This document shows positions 54,734 through 63,954 of a stretch of DNA of 64,000 nt, in pieces. Numbering within the stretch: position 1 is the stretch's first letter; the number at the start of each line of letters is the position of its first letter. The notes under the pieces are model-generated. The model saw only the letters and a program-made list of their open reading frames with translations. It ran no database searches and had not been told where the DNA came from. The stretch spans positions 114,921 through 178,920 of the forward strand of contig NZ_KQ948783.1 of the NCBI RefSeq assembly GCF_001514205.1, given 5' to 3'. The stretch comes from Streptomyces griseoruber (GTDB taxonomy: Bacteria > Actinomycetota > Actinomycetes > Streptomycetales > Streptomycetaceae). The position numbers were made by a program, and so were the translations under genes.

Positions 54734-57234
54734 GCCTCCACCTCCTGGGGGGCCTCGGCGGCGGGCGTCGCCGGACCGATGCGGACGAGGGAGCCGGGCC
54801 TTGCCCCGGCGTCGGAGGCGACGCCGCCGCCGGTGGAGTTCAGCGGGAGCCACACCACCCGGTCGGGCATCTCGGTGACCTGGAGCGGGAGTGCGACGAC
54901 ACCCTGCGGGCCGGTCACGGCGAGGAGGTCACCGTCCTTCACCCCGGCCTCGGCGGCCGTCGCGGCCGACACGCGTGCGTGTGCCGCGTGCCGTGTCCCG
55001 GCGAGCGCCTCGTCGCCGTCCTGCAGCCGCCCCTGGTCCAGCAGCAGCCGGTGTCCGGCCAGCACGGCCTCGCCCGCGGCGGGCCTCGGCAGCACGCCGG
55101 AGGTCTCCAGGGGTTCGGTGGCGCGCGGCCCGTCCCAGGCGCCGAGCCGGTCCAGCTCCGCACGCGCGGTGCGCAGGTCCGGCAGGCCCAGGTGGACGTC
55201 CATGGCATCGGCGAGCATCTGCAGCACGCGCGCGTCGGACGGCGCCGACCCGCGGGTCATCTGGTCGGGCTTGAGCGCGGCCTCGAAGAAGCGGACCCGG
55301 CCCTCCCAGTTGAGGAAGGCGCCCGGCTTCTCGGCAACCGCGGCCACCGGCAGGACGACGTCCGCGAGCCGGGTGACCTCGCTGGGCCGCAGCTCCAGCG
55401 ACACCACGAACCCGGCCTCGGCGAGCGCCTCACGCGCGCGTGCCGGATCGGGCAGGTCGGCGACCTCCACACCCGCGACGAGCAGTGCCTGCAGAGCGCC
55501 GGACACCGCGTCCTCGACGATCTGGCCGGTGTCCCTGCCGTGGCGGTGCGGGAGTTCGGCGAGACCCCAGGCGGCCGCGACCTCCTCCCGCGCGCGCGGG
55601 TCGGTCGCCGGACGCCCGCCCGGCAGCAGCGAGGGCAGCGCACCCGCCTCGATCGCGCCCCGCTCCCCCGCCCGGCGCGGGATCCACACCAGGGCGGCCC
55701 CGGTGGCGTTGGCGGCCCGTACGGCGGCCGTCAGACCGCCGGCCACACTCGCCAGCCGCTCCCCCACGACGATGACCGCGCCCTCGCCGCGGAGCGCCTC
55801 GGCGGCCTTGCCGCCCTCCTCCTCCAGGCCGACCCCGCCGGCCAGCGCGTCCAGCCACTCGGTCTCGGTGCCCGGAGCGGCCGGCAGCAGTGTGCCGCCC
55901 GCCTTCTCCAGGCCGCGCGTGGCGTGCGTGGCCAGCGAGAACACCTTCTGGCCGTGCTTGCGCCAGGCCTTGCGCAGCCGCAGGAAGACGCCGGGCGCCT
56001 CCTCCTCGGACTCGAAGCCGACCAGCAGGACGGCGGGCGCCTTCTCCAGCGAGGCGTACGTGACGCCCGTACCGTCGAGATCACGGCCGCGGCCCGCGAC
56101 CCGGGCGGCGAGGAAGTCGGCCTCCTCGGCGCTGTGCACGCGCGCGCGGAAGTCGATGTCGTTGGTGTCGAGCGCCACGCGCGCGAACTTGCTGTACGCG
56201 TACGCGTCCTCGATGGTGAGCCGGCCGCCGGTCAGGACGCCGGTCCTGCCGCGCGAGGCGAGCAGCCCCTGCGCGGCGATCTGCAGCGCCTCCGGCCAGG
56301 ACGCCGGCTCCAGGTCGCCCTCGGCGTTGCGGACCAGGGGCGTCTCGAGCCGGTCGCGCGCTTGCGCGTAGCGGAACCCGAAGCGGCCCTTGTCGCAGAT
56401 CCACTCCTCGTTGACCTCGGGATCCGGAGCCGCCAGACGCCGCATGACCTTGCCGCGCCGGTGGTCGGTCCGGGTGGCGCAGCCGCCGGAGCAGTGCTCG
56501 CACACCGAGTGCGAGGAGACCAGGTCGAAGGGGCGGGAGCGGAATCGGTACGCCGCCGAGGTCAGCGCGCCGACCGGGCAGATCTGGATGGTGTTGCCGG
56601 AGAAGTACGACTCGAACGGGTCGCCCTCGCCGGTGCCGACCTGCTGCAGCGCGCCCCGCTCGATCAGCTCGATCATCGGGTCGCCCGCGACCTGGTTGGA
56701 GAACCGGGTGCAGCGGGCGCACAGCACACACCGCTCGCGGTCGAGCAGCACCTGCGTGGAGATGGGGACGGGCTTCTCGTACGTCCGCTTGCGGCCCTCG
56801 AACCGGGACTCGGCCTGGCCGTGCGACATCGCCTGGTTCTGCAGGGGGCACTCGCCGCCCTTGTCGCAGACCGGGCAGTCCAGCGGGTGGTTGATGAGGA
56901 GCAGCTCCATCACACCGTGCTGGGCCTTCTCGGCGACCGGCGAGGTGAGGTGGGTCTTCACCACCATCCCGTCCGTGCAGGTGATGGTGCAGGACGCCAT
57001 CGGCTTGCGCTGGCCCTCGACCTCGACGATGCACTGCCGGCAGGCGCCGGCCGGGTCGAGGAGGGGGTGGTCGCAGAAGCGGGGGATCTCGATGCCGAGC
57101 TGCTCGGCGGCCCGGATGACCAGGGTGCCCTTGGGCACGCTGATCTCCGCTCCGTCGATGGTCAGCGTGACGAGATCCTCCGGCGGGACCGCCGCCTCTC
57201 CCCCTCCCGCGGGAGCGCTGGTGGTCACGGTCAT
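54730..57234 (-). CDS. nuoG: NADH-quinone oxidoreductase subunit G
   Basis: The protein has 834 residues. The N-terminal domain has a 2Fe-2S site (RFCDHPLLDPAGACRQC, about 52-68), a His-Cys3 4Fe-4S site (HPLDCPVCDKGGEC, about 116-129) and a third cluster site (CVLCARCTRF, about 169-178). The molybdopterin-oxidoreductase-like domain with CEHCSGGCATRTDHRRGK starts near 246 and carries the extra N7-type cluster. The last 150 residues form the molydopterin-dinucleotide-binding-like domain (RLQDGDEALAGTRHAAHARV). It carries electrons from NuoE/F to NuoI. Confidence 0.96.
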   Translation of the reverse strand: MTVTTSAPAGGGEAAVPPEDLVTLTIDGAEISVPKGTLVIRAAEQLGIEIPRFCDHPLLDPAGACRQCIVEVEGQRKPMASCTITCTDGMVVKTHLTSPVAEKAQHGVMELLLINHPLDCPVCDKGGECPLQNQAMSHGQAESRFEGRKRTYEKPVPISTQVLLDRERCVLCARCTRFSNQVAGDPMIELIERGALQQVGTGEGDPFESYFSGNTIQICPVGALTSAAYRFRSRPFDLVSSHSVCEHCSGGCATRTDHRRGKVMRRLAAPDPEVNEEWICDKGRFGFRYAQARDRLETPLVRNAEGDLEPASWPEALQIAAQGLLASRGRTGVLTGGRLTIEDAYAYSKFARVALDTNDIDFRARVHSAEEADFLAARVAGRGRDLDGTGVTYASLEKAPAVLLVGFESEEEAPGVFLRLRKAWRKHGQKVFSLATHATRGLEKAGGTLLPAAPGTETEWLDALAGGVGLEEEGGKAAEALRGEGAVIVVGERLASVAGGLTAAVRAANATGAALVWIPRRAGERGAIEAGALPSLLPGGRPATDPRAREEVAAAWGLAELPHRHGRDTGQIVEDAVSGALQALLVAGVEVADLPDPARAREALAEAGFVVSLELRPSEVTRLADVVLPVAAVAEKPGAFLNWEGRVRFFEAALKPDQMTRGSAPSDARVLQMLADAMDVHLGLPDLRTARAELDRLGAWDGPRATEPLETSGVLPRPAAGEAVLAGHRLLLDQGRLQDGDEALAGTRHAAHARVSAATAAEAGVKDGDLLAVTGPQGVVALPLQVTEMPDRVVWLPLNSTGGGVASDAGARPGSLVRIGPATPAAEAPQEVEA

Positions 57235-58577
57235 GCGTTCACCTCCGGGCGGTCGGCCCAGGCCGTCGACTTCGCCGGGTCGAAGGGGCAGCCCCGGCCG
57301 GTGATGTGCTGCTCGTACTCCTCGCGGAAGTACTTGAGCGAGGAGAAGATCGGCGAGGCGGCGCCGTCGCCGAGGGCGCAGAACGACTTGCCGTTGATGT
57401 TGTCGGCGATGTCGTTCAGCTTGTCGAGGTCGGACAGCACGCCCTTGCCGGCCTCGATGTCACGGAGCAACTGCACGAGCCAGTACGTGCCTTCGCGGCA
57501 GGGGGTGCACTTGCCGCAGGACTCGTGGGCGTAGAACTCGGTCCAGCGGGTGACGGCACGCACCACGCACGTCGTCTCGTCGAAGCACTGGAGTGCCTTG
57601 GTGCCGAGCATGGAACCCGCGGCGCCCACTCCTTCGTAGTCGAGAGGGACGTCGAGGTGCTCGTCGGTGAACATCGGGGTCGAGGAGCCGCCCGGCGTCC
57701 AGAACTTCAGGCGGTGGCCCGGTCGCATGCCGCCGCTCATCTCGAGGAGCTGACGGAGGGTGATGCCGAGCGGGGCCTCGTACTGGCCGGGGCGGGCGAC
57801 ATGGCCGCTGAGCGAGTAGAGCGTGAAGCCCGGGGACTTCTCGCTGCCCATCGCCCTGAACCATTCTTTCCCGTTGTTCAGGATCGCGGGAACCGACGCG
57901 ATCGACTCGACGTTGTTCACCACAGTCGGGCAGGCGTAGAGGCCCGCGACAGCAGGGAAAGGAGGACGCAGCCGCGGTTGACCGCGGCGGCCTTCGAGGG
58001 AGTCCAGCAGCGCGGTCTCCTCACCGCAGATGTACGCGCCGGCGCCGGCGTGCACGGTGAGTTCGAGGTCGAGTCCACTGCCCAGGACGTTCTCACCGAG
58101 GTAGCCCGCCGCGTAGGCCTCGCGCACGGCCTCGTGCAACCGCCGCAGAACAGGGACGACTTCACCACGCAGATAGATGAAGGCATGCGAAGACCGAATG
58201 GCATAACACGCGATCACAATGCCCTCGATGAGGCTATGCGGGTTCGCGAAGAGGAGCGGGATGTCCTTGCAGGTCCCCGGCTCCGATTCGTCGGCGTTGA
58301 CAACTAGATAGTGCGGCTTTCCATCACCCTGGGGAATGAACTGCCATTTCATCCCCGTGGGGAATCCCGCGCCACCACGCCCGCGCAGACCGGAGTCCTT
58401 GACGTACGCGATCACTTCGTCCGGGGACATGGCGAGCGCCTTGCGGAGTCCCTCGTACCCCTCGTGCCTTCGGTAGACGTCCAGTGACCAGGACCTCTCC
58501 TCGTCCCAGAAGGCCGACAGCACGGGTGCGAGCAGCTTCTCGGGGCTGCTGCCTTTCAGCTCGGGTGCCAAGGTCAT
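57231..58577 (-). CDS. nuoF: NADH-quinone oxidoreductase subunit F
   Basis: The protein has 448 residues from the ATG at 58577, which overlaps the nuoE stop as TGATG. The NADH-binding loop GLRGRGGAGFPTGMKW is at about 63-78, the FMN-binding area is at GAYICGEETALLDSLEGRRG, and the N3 4Fe-4S motif is ESCGKCTPCREGTYW (about 353-367) with a distal Cys in FCALGDGA. It oxidises NADH and passes electrons to FMN. Confidence 0.96.
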   Translation of the reverse strand: MTLAPELKGSSPEKLLAPVLSAFWDEERSWSLDVYRRHEGYEGLRKALAMSPDEVIAYVKDSGLRGRGGAGFPTGMKWQFIPQGDGKPHYLVVNADESEPGTCKDIPLLFANPHSLIEGIVIACYAIRSSHAFIYLRGEVVPVLRRLHEAVREAYAAGYLGENVLGSGLDLELTVHAGAGAYICGEETALLDSLEGRRGQPRLRPPFPAVAGLYACPTVVNNVESIASVPAILNNGKEWFRAMGSEKSPGFTLYSLSGHVARPGQYEAPLGITLRQLLEMSGGMRPGHRLKFWTPGGSSTPMFTDEHLDVPLDYEGVGAAGSMLGTKALQCFDETTCVVRAVTRWTEFYAHESCGKCTPCREGTYWLVQLLRDIEAGKGVLSDLDKLNDIADNINGKSFCALGDGAASPIFSSLKYFREEYEQHITGRGCPFDPAKSTAWADRPEVNA

Positions 58578-59356
58578 CACTCCCCCTCCTCGGTGACCGC
58601 GTCCGTGGACCGCGCGTCCTCGGGTTCCTCGCGCGGATGGACCACGCGCGCGGGTGCGGCCTCTCCCTTTGCCAGGCGAAGGCCCACCAGCGACGCCGGT
58701 CCCGCACTGCCGCTCGCCTCGACGGCCCCTGGCCGCTCGTCGGGGAAGCCGGCCAGAATCCGCGCGGTGTCCTTGAAGGTGCACAGCGGCGCCCCCCGCG
58801 TGGGCGACACGGTGCCTCCGCCCCGCAGGTCGTCCACCAGGCGCTTGGCGCTCTGCACGGTCTGGTTGTCGAAGAACTCCCAGTTGACCATCACGACCGG
58901 CGCGAAGTCGCAGGCCGCGTTGCACTCGATGTGCTCCAGGGTGATCTTTCCGTCGCCGGTGGTCTCGCCGTTGCCGACGCCGAGGTACTCCTGGAGCGCC
59001 TCGAAGATCGCGTCGCCGCCCATCACCGCGCACAGGGTGTTGGTGCAGACGCCCACCTGGTAGTCACCGCTCTCGCGGCGGCGGTACATGGTGTAGAAGG
59101 TGGCGACCGCGGTGACCTCGGCCGTGGTCAGGCCGAGGACGTCCGCGCAGAACCGCATCCCGGTGCGCGTGACGTGTCCCTCCTCCGACTGCACGAGATG
59201 CAGCAACGGCAGGAGCGCGGACCGGGAGTCGGGGTAGCGGGCGACGATCTCGCGCGCGTCCGCCTCCAGCCGGGCCCGGACGTCGTCCGGGTAGGCGGGC
59301 GCGGGCAGTTCGGGCATGCCCAGGCTGACGCCCCGCTCGGAAGAAGAGGTGGTCAC
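58577..59356 (-). CDS. nuoE: NADH-quinone oxidoreductase subunit E
   Basis: The protein has 259 residues from the GTG at 59356, overlapping the nuoD stop. The thioredoxin-like 2Fe-2S domain has its four ligands in VCTNTLCAVMGG (about 98-109) and ECNAACDFAPV (about 139-149). A C-terminal extension of about 80 residues, rich in A, E, P and R, is normal for actinobacterial NuoE. The open frame upstream is nuoD in another frame. Confidence 0.95.
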   Translation of the reverse strand: MTTSSSERGVSLGMPELPAPAYPDDVRARLEADAREIVARYPDSRSALLPLLHLVQSEEGHVTRTGMRFCADVLGLTTAEVTAVATFYTMYRRRESGDYQVGVCTNTLCAVMGGDAIFEALQEYLGVGNGETTGDGKITLEHIECNAACDFAPVVMVNWEFFDNQTVQSAKRLVDDLRGGGTVSPTRGAPLCTFKDTARILAGFPDERPGAVEASGSAGPASLVGLRLAKGEAAPARVVHPREEPEDARSTDAVTEEGE

Positions 59357-60675
59357 CGGTCGACGCCTCCCATCACGGGGTCGATGGACGCGACGGCGAC
59401 GATGACGTCGGCGACCTGGCCGCCCTCGCACATCGCCGCCATGGCCTGCAGATTGGTGAAGGACGGGTCCCGGAAGTGGACCCGGTAGGGGCGGGTGCCT
59501 CCGTCGGAGACGACGTGCACCCCGAGTTCGCCCTTGGGTGACTCGACCGCCGCGTACGCCTGTCCGGGCGGGACGCGGAAGCCCTCGGTGACCAGCTTGA
59601 AGTGGTGGATCAGGGCCTCCATGGAGGTGCCCATGATCTTCTTGATGTGGTCGAGGGAGTTGCCGAGCCCGTCCGGTCCCAGGGCGAGCTGCGCGGGCCA
59701 GGCGATCTTCTTGTCGCCGACCATGACCGGGCCGGGCTGGAGCCGGTCCAGACACTGCTCGACGATCCTCAGCGACTGGCGCATCTCCTCCAGGCGGATG
59801 AGGAAGCGGCCGTAGGAGTCGCAGGAGTCGGCGGTCGGGACGTCGAAGTCGTACGTCTCGTAGTCGCAGTACGGCTGGGTCTTGCGCAGGTCGTGGGGCA
59901 GGCCGGTGGAGCGCAGGATCGGACCGGTGGCGCCGAGGGCCATGCAGCCGGCCAGGTCGAGGTAGCCGACATCCTGCATACGGGCCTTGAAGATGGGGTT
60001 CCCGGTGGCGAGCTTGTCGTACTCGGGGAGGTTCTTCTTCATCTTCTTCACGAACTCGCGGATGTGGTCCACCGCGCCGGGCGGCAGGTCCTGGGCGAGT
60101 CCGCCGGGGCGGATGTACGCGTGGTTCATCCTGAGGCCCGTGATGAGCTCGTAGATGTCGAGGATCATCTCCCGGTCGCGGAACCCGTAGATCATGATCG
60201 TGGTGGCGCCGAGTTCCATGCCGCCGGTGGCGATGCACACCAGGTGGGAGGACATGCGGTTCAGCTCCATCAGGAGCACCCGGATGATCTTGGCGCGTTC
60301 GGTGATCTGGTCCTCGAGGCCGAGGAGTTTCTCGACGCCGAGACAGTAGGCGGTCTCGTTGAAGAAGGACGTCAGGTAGTCCATGCGCGTCACGAACGTG
60401 GTGCCCTGCGTCCACGTGCGGTACTCGAGGTTCTTCTCGATGCCGGTGTGGAGGTAGCCGATGCCGCAGCGGGCCTCGGTGACCGTCTCGCCCTCGATCT
60501 CCAGGATCAGACGGAGCACTCCGTGGGTGGAGGGGTGCTGGGGACCCATGTTGACGACGATGCGCTCGTCGTCGGCGCGGGCCGCGGACTGGACGACCTC
60601 GTCCCAGTCGCCACCGGTGACCGTGTATACGGTGCCCTCGGTGGTCTCGCGGGGAGAAGCGTGTGACGTGCTCAC
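59353..60675 (-). CDS. nuoD: NADH-quinone oxidoreductase subunit D
   Basis: The 440-residue protein starts at GTG. It is the 49-kDa subunit: MGPQHPSTHGVLRLILEIEG (about 43-62) holds the quinone-binding His, GIGYLHTGIEKNLEYRTW follows, and RPGGLAQDLPPGAVDHIREF and ESPKGELGVHVVSDG lie further on. With NuoB it forms the quinone pocket. It is the only nuoD gene in the window, so the second cluster must share it or do without it. Confidence 0.96.
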   Translation of the reverse strand: MSTSHASPRETTEGTVYTVTGGDWDEVVQSAARADDERIVVNMGPQHPSTHGVLRLILEIEGETVTEARCGIGYLHTGIEKNLEYRTWTQGTTFVTRMDYLTSFFNETAYCLGVEKLLGLEDQITERAKIIRVLLMELNRMSSHLVCIATGGMELGATTIMIYGFRDREMILDIYELITGLRMNHAYIRPGGLAQDLPPGAVDHIREFVKKMKKNLPEYDKLATGNPIFKARMQDVGYLDLAGCMALGATGPILRSTGLPHDLRKTQPYCDYETYDFDVPTADSCDSYGRFLIRLEEMRQSLRIVEQCLDRLQPGPVMVGDKKIAWPAQLALGPDGLGNSLDHIKKIMGTSMEALIHHFKLVTEGFRVPPGQAYAAVESPKGELGVHVVSDGGTRPYRVHFRDPSFTNLQAMAAMCEGGQVADVIVAVASIDPVMGGVDR

Positions 60676-61421
60676 GAGTACGACCTCCGCTGGTCCGGAG
60701 CCGGGATCTGGGCGCCCTTGTACTCGACGGGGATGCCGCCGAGGGGGTAGTCCTTGCGCTGCGGATGGCCCTGCCAGTCGTCCGGCATCATGATCCGCGT
60801 CAGGGCCGGGTGACCGTCGAAGACGATCCCGAAGAAGTCGTAGGTCTCGCGCTCGTGCCAGTCGTTGGTCGGGTACACGGAGACCAGGGACGTGATGTGG
60901 GGATCGGCGTCCGGGGCGCTGACCTCCAGGCGGATCAGCCGGTTGTGGGTGATCGAGCGCAGGTGGTAGACGGCGTGCAGCTCGCGGCCCTTGTCGTTGG
61001 GGTAGTGGACGCCGCTCACTCCGGTGCAGAGCTCGAAGCGCAGGGCCGGGTCGTCGCGCAGGGTGCGGGCGACGCGCAGCAGGTGCTCGCGCTCGATGTG
61101 GAAGGTGAGCTCGCCGCGGTCGACGACCGTCTTCTCGATCGCGTTCTCGGGGAGGAGTCCCTGTTCCTCCAGGGCGCCCTCGAGTTCGTCGGCGACCTCG
61201 TCGAACCAGCCGCCGTAGGGCCGGGCGGCGGCGCCCGGGAGGCGCACGGAGCGGACCAGTCCGCCGTAGCCGGAGGTGTCGCCGCCGTTGTTGGCGCCGA
61301 ACATGCCCCGCTGGACGCGGACCTCCTCGCCGCCCTGGCCGCGCTGGCCGGGGAGATTGGAGGCGGAGAGATCCCTCTCCGGGTTCACGCCGCCCGCAGG
61401 CGTGCCGTTCGCGTCGCTCAC
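60672..61421 (-). CDS. nuoC: NADH-quinone oxidoreductase subunit C
   Basis: The protein has 249 residues from the GTG at 61421, overlapping the nuoB stop. A Gly-rich, basic start (1-70) leads into the 30-kDa domain with DWHERETYDFFGIVFDGHPA (about 182-201) and PDDWQGHPQRKDYPLGGIPV (about 210-229). It has no low-complexity tail, in contrast to NuoC2. It docks on NuoD and NuoI. Confidence 0.95.
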   Translation of the reverse strand: MSDANGTPAGGVNPERDLSASNLPGQRGQGGEEVRVQRGMFGANNGGDTSGYGGLVRSVRLPGAAARPYGGWFDEVADELEGALEEQGLLPENAIEKTVVDRGELTFHIEREHLLRVARTLRDDPALRFELCTGVSGVHYPNDKGRELHAVYHLRSITHNRLIRLEVSAPDADPHITSLVSVYPTNDWHERETYDFFGIVFDGHPALTRIMMPDDWQGHPQRKDYPLGGIPVEYKGAQIPAPDQRRSYS

Positions 61422-61972
61422 CGCAGCAGCCCCTTCATCTCGATCGTGGGCAGGGCCTTGAGCGCCGCCTCCTCCGCCTCGCGGGCCGCTTCCTCCGCGT
61501 TCACGCCCAGCTTGGAGTTCTGGATCTTGTGATGGAGCTTGAGGATCGCGTCCATCAGCATCTCGGGGCGTGGCGGGCAGCCGGGCAGATAGATGTCGAC
61601 GGGGACGATGTGGTCGACGCCCTGGACGATCGCGTAGTTGTTGAACATGCCGCCCGAGGACGCGCACACGCCCATGGAGATGACCCACTTCGGGTTCGGC
61701 ATCTGGTCGTAGACCTGCCGCAGCACCGGCGCCATCTTCTGGCTCACCCGGCCGGCGACGATCATGAGGTCCGCCTGGCGGGGTGAGCCGCGGAAGACCT
61801 CCATGCCGAAGCGGGCCAGGTCGTAGCGGCCTGCGCCGGTGGTCATCATCTCGATGGCACAGCAGGCGAGGCCGAAGGTGGCGGGGAAGACGGATGCCTT
61901 GCGCACCCAGCCCGCGGCCTGTTCGACGGTGGTCAGCAGAAAACCGCTCGGCAGCTTTTCTTCGAGTCCCAT
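61418..61972 (-). CDS. nuoB: NADH-quinone oxidoreductase subunit B
   Basis: The protein has 184 residues. N2-cluster ligands: the double cysteine in FGLACCAIEMM (about 33-43), MGVCASSGGMF (about 99-109) and LPGCPPRPEMLM (about 129-140). The last 25 residues form an Ala/Glu-rich helix. It is 13 bp downstream of nuoA. N2 is the last iron-sulphur cluster before quinone. Confidence 0.96.
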   Translation of the reverse strand: MGLEEKLPSGFLLTTVEQAAGWVRKASVFPATFGLACCAIEMMTTGAGRYDLARFGMEVFRGSPRQADLMIVAGRVSQKMAPVLRQVYDQMPNPKWVISMGVCASSGGMFNNYAIVQGVDHIVPVDIYLPGCPPRPEMLMDAILKLHHKIQNSKLGVNAEEAAREAEEAALKALPTIEMKGLLR

Positions 61973-61985
61973 GACTAAAGGCCCC

Positions 61986-62345
61986 TCAGTCCCATTCCAG
62001 GCCGCCGCGCCGCCAGACGTACGCGTAGGCGACGAAGACGGTGAGCACGAAGAGCAGCATCTCCACGAGCCCGAAGACACCCAGGGCGTCGAAGGTGACG
62101 GCCCAGGGGTAGAGGAAGACGATCTCGATGTCGAAGACGATGAAGAGCATCGCCGTCAGGTAGTACTTGATGGGGAAGCGCCCGCCGCCGGCCGGCGTGG
62201 GGGTCGGCTCGATTCCGCACTCGTAGGCCTCGAGCTTGGCGCGGTTGTACCGCTTCGGCCCGATCAGCGTGGCCATGACCACGGAGAAGATCGCAAAGCC
62301 TGCCCCGAGGGCTCCCAGTACGAGGATGGGCGCATAGGCGTTCAC
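61986..62345 (-). CDS. nuoA: NADH-quinone oxidoreductase subunit A
   Basis: The 119-residue protein starts at GTG and has three helices. The conserved loop AKLEAYECGIEPTPTPAGGG lies at about 36-55, and the YYLTAMLFIVFDIEIVFLYP helix follows, with the conserved acidic pair. It is the first gene of the 14-gene operon. A Rex-like operator lies 107-124 bp upstream. Confidence 0.95.
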   Translation of the reverse strand: MNAYAPILVLGALGAGFAIFSVVMATLIGPKRYNRAKLEAYECGIEPTPTPAGGGRFPIKYYLTAMLFIVFDIEIVFLYPWAVTFDALGVFGLVEMLLFVLTVFVAYAYVWRRGGLEWD

Positions 62346-62451
62346 CGCTCCTCGCTCCTCTCAGTCGGCACTGACTGCTGGCGATGGCACTGGGCTCACA
62401 TCCACCCCACCCAGCTCACGAACCCCGCGTGTCCCAACGAAGATCGCGAAC

Positions 62452-62469
62452 ATGTGAAGCAGGTCACAA
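62452..62469. promoter_or_regulatory. Rex (redox-sensing repressor) operator for the nuo operon
   Basis: ATGTGAAGCAGGTCACAA matches the Streptomyces Rex operator TTGTGAA-N4-TTCACAA at 12 of 14 fixed positions. Rex senses the NADH/NAD+ ratio, and the nuo operon is a known type of Rex target in S. coelicolor. The site is 107 bp upstream of the nuoA start. Confidence 0.7.
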
Positions 62470-62758
62470 GCCCAACTGCCTCGCATCCTATGCCCGCCGC
62501 TCTGTGATCTGCGACACGGGGTATTGCACAAGCTTTGTGATCTCCACCACCTGATGAAGGATCATGAAGTCATATCAGCGGTGATCTTCGTACGGGAAGC
62601 GCCAGAGTGATCACAAGAAGTGACATTTGCGCTCGTCACCGCAGGCCGTGAGGGGCGTCTCTATATCAAGAGGCTTCCCTTGCATGCAAATTGGCGATGG
62701 ACATCCCGGCTTGATAGAGGGGCGCGTTCACACGTCGGAGGGAGACCCGGAGCAAGAT

Positions 62759-62780
62759 GTGGACGCGTGCACGCGTTCAC
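62759..62780. promoter_or_regulatory. 22-bp near-perfect palindrome upstream of the NlpC/P60 gene
   Basis: The 14-bp perfect palindrome ACGCGTGCACGCGT (62763-62776) is flanked by GTG on the left and CAC on the right, one base away from it on each side. The right half, GCGTTCAC, also occurs at 62725. It has the form of a dimeric repressor site; the regulator is unknown. Confidence 0.5.
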
Positions 62781-63088
62781 GAGCGGGACGAAGGTGATCT
62801 ACGCGCGTGACGCGGTCATACCGGTGACCGTTCCGTGACCTCCGCCACATCGATGAGAGACCCCTGAGAACCGGGCTTGGCCAACGATCCCAACCGATGG
62901 TAGGTCGAGGGCAATTCGGACGTAACAGCGAAAGGCCATGATCACAGGCCTGAACGCCCTTGTCCGCAATGTCCGTTACGGCGTCAATAAAGAGTGGCGC
63001 GAAGGGTATTTGAGGCTCGCGTTGAACAAATGTGGCGCAGCACACGTTTCTTGAAGGTATGGAGGAGCCCCTGATACCGGTTGGACTC

Positions 63089-63889
63089 ATGTCCCACACC
63101 GCTCACATACGCAGCCACCGGAAACCCCGCCGCAGCGCGTCGAACATCGCGATGCGGGCCGGAGTCGCCAGTGGTGTCCTCGGCACGCTGGCGGTCGCCA
63201 CGGCGGCCGGATCGGCCAACGCCGCCGAGCCGGTGACCCAGACGCTCGAACTGCCCGTGTTCACGGGCGACCTGGCCGCCCAGGTGGCGCAGTCCGCCCA
63301 GGCGACGCAGCAGGCCGCCGCGAACTACCAGCTCGAGGCCGAGCGCGACGCGGCCGCCGCGGCCGCCGCCAAGGAGGCGAAGAAGGACCTCGCCGCCGCC
63401 AAGAAGGCCGAGGCGAAGAAGAAGGCGGAGGAGGCCCGGGTGGCCGCCGCGGAGGCCGCCTCCCGCAACGCCGAGCGGACCACGCTCGCCACGTCGGCGA
63501 ACGGGAGCAGCTCCACCAGCACGTCGACCGCGACCGGTTCGGCCGCGGCCGTCATCGCCTTCGTGAAGGCGCAGATCGGCGACGCCTATGTCTCCGGCGG
63601 CACCGGCCCCAACTCCTGGGACTGCTCGGGCCTCGTGCAGGCCGCCTTCCGCCAGGTCGGCATCGACCTGCCGCGCGTCTCGCAGGACCAGTCGACCCGG
63701 GGCACCCAGGTCTCGCTGAGCAACCTGCAGCCGGGCGACATCCTCTACTGGGGCAGCGCGGGCAGCGCGTACCACGTGGCGGTCTACGTCGGCGACGGCA
63801 TGTTCGTCGGCGCGCAGAACCCGTCCACCGGTGTGGTCGAGAGGCCTCTCTCGTACGACCCGCCGACCGGCGCGGTGCGGGTGCTCTGA
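63089..63889 (+). CDS. Secreted NlpC/P60 (C40) peptidoglycan endopeptidase
   Basis: The protein has 266 residues from the ATG at 63089. The start is uncertain: the frame is open to 63032, and GGAGGA at 63061 would suit a nearby upstream start. A basic start and hydrophobic core (AMRAGVASGVLGTLAVATAA, about 21-40) end in GSANAAEP, a Sec signal peptide. Residues 65-130 are an Ala/Lys/Glu-rich coiled coil. The C-terminal NlpC/P60 domain has Cys179 in WDCSGLVQAAF and His229 in SAYHVAVYVGDG. It should cleave the peptide stem of peptidoglycan outside the cell during growth or spore formation. Confidence 0.93.
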   Translation: MSHTAHIRSHRKPRRSASNIAMRAGVASGVLGTLAVATAAGSANAAEPVTQTLELPVFTGDLAAQVAQSAQATQQAAANYQLEAERDAAAAAAAKEAKKDLAAAKKAEAKKKAEEARVAAAEAASRNAERTTLATSANGSSSTSTSTATGSAAAVIAFVKAQIGDAYVSGGTGPNSWDCSGLVQAAFRQVGIDLPRVSQDQSTRGTQVSLSNLQPGDILYWGSAGSAYHVAVYVGDGMFVGAQNPSTGVVERPLSYDPPTGAVRVL

Positions 63890-63913
63890 CCGCACCCCGC
63901 ACCTCTCGCGCGT

Positions 63914-63946
63914 AAGGGCCGCAGCCGCTCGGGGGCAGCGGCCCTT
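63914..63946. terminator. Terminator between convergent genes
   Basis: AAGGGCCGC (63914-63922) and GCGGCCCTT (63938-63946) are exact inverted copies around a 15-base loop. It lies 24 bp after the NlpC/P60 stop and just before the stop of the convergent gene at the right edge. Confidence 0.75.
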
Positions 63947-63954
63947 CGCACGTC

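Larger units (their letters stand above)
62346..63088. other. Long divergent regulatory region between nuoA and the NlpC/P60 gene
   Basis: No gene is visible in these 743 bp, which are AT-richer than their surroundings. The left part should contain the nuo promoter and a Rex-like site; a CACAA-GCT-TTGTG repeat lies near 62527-62539. The right part should contain the promoter of the NlpC/P60 gene and a long palindrome at 62759-62780. Confidence 0.6.
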
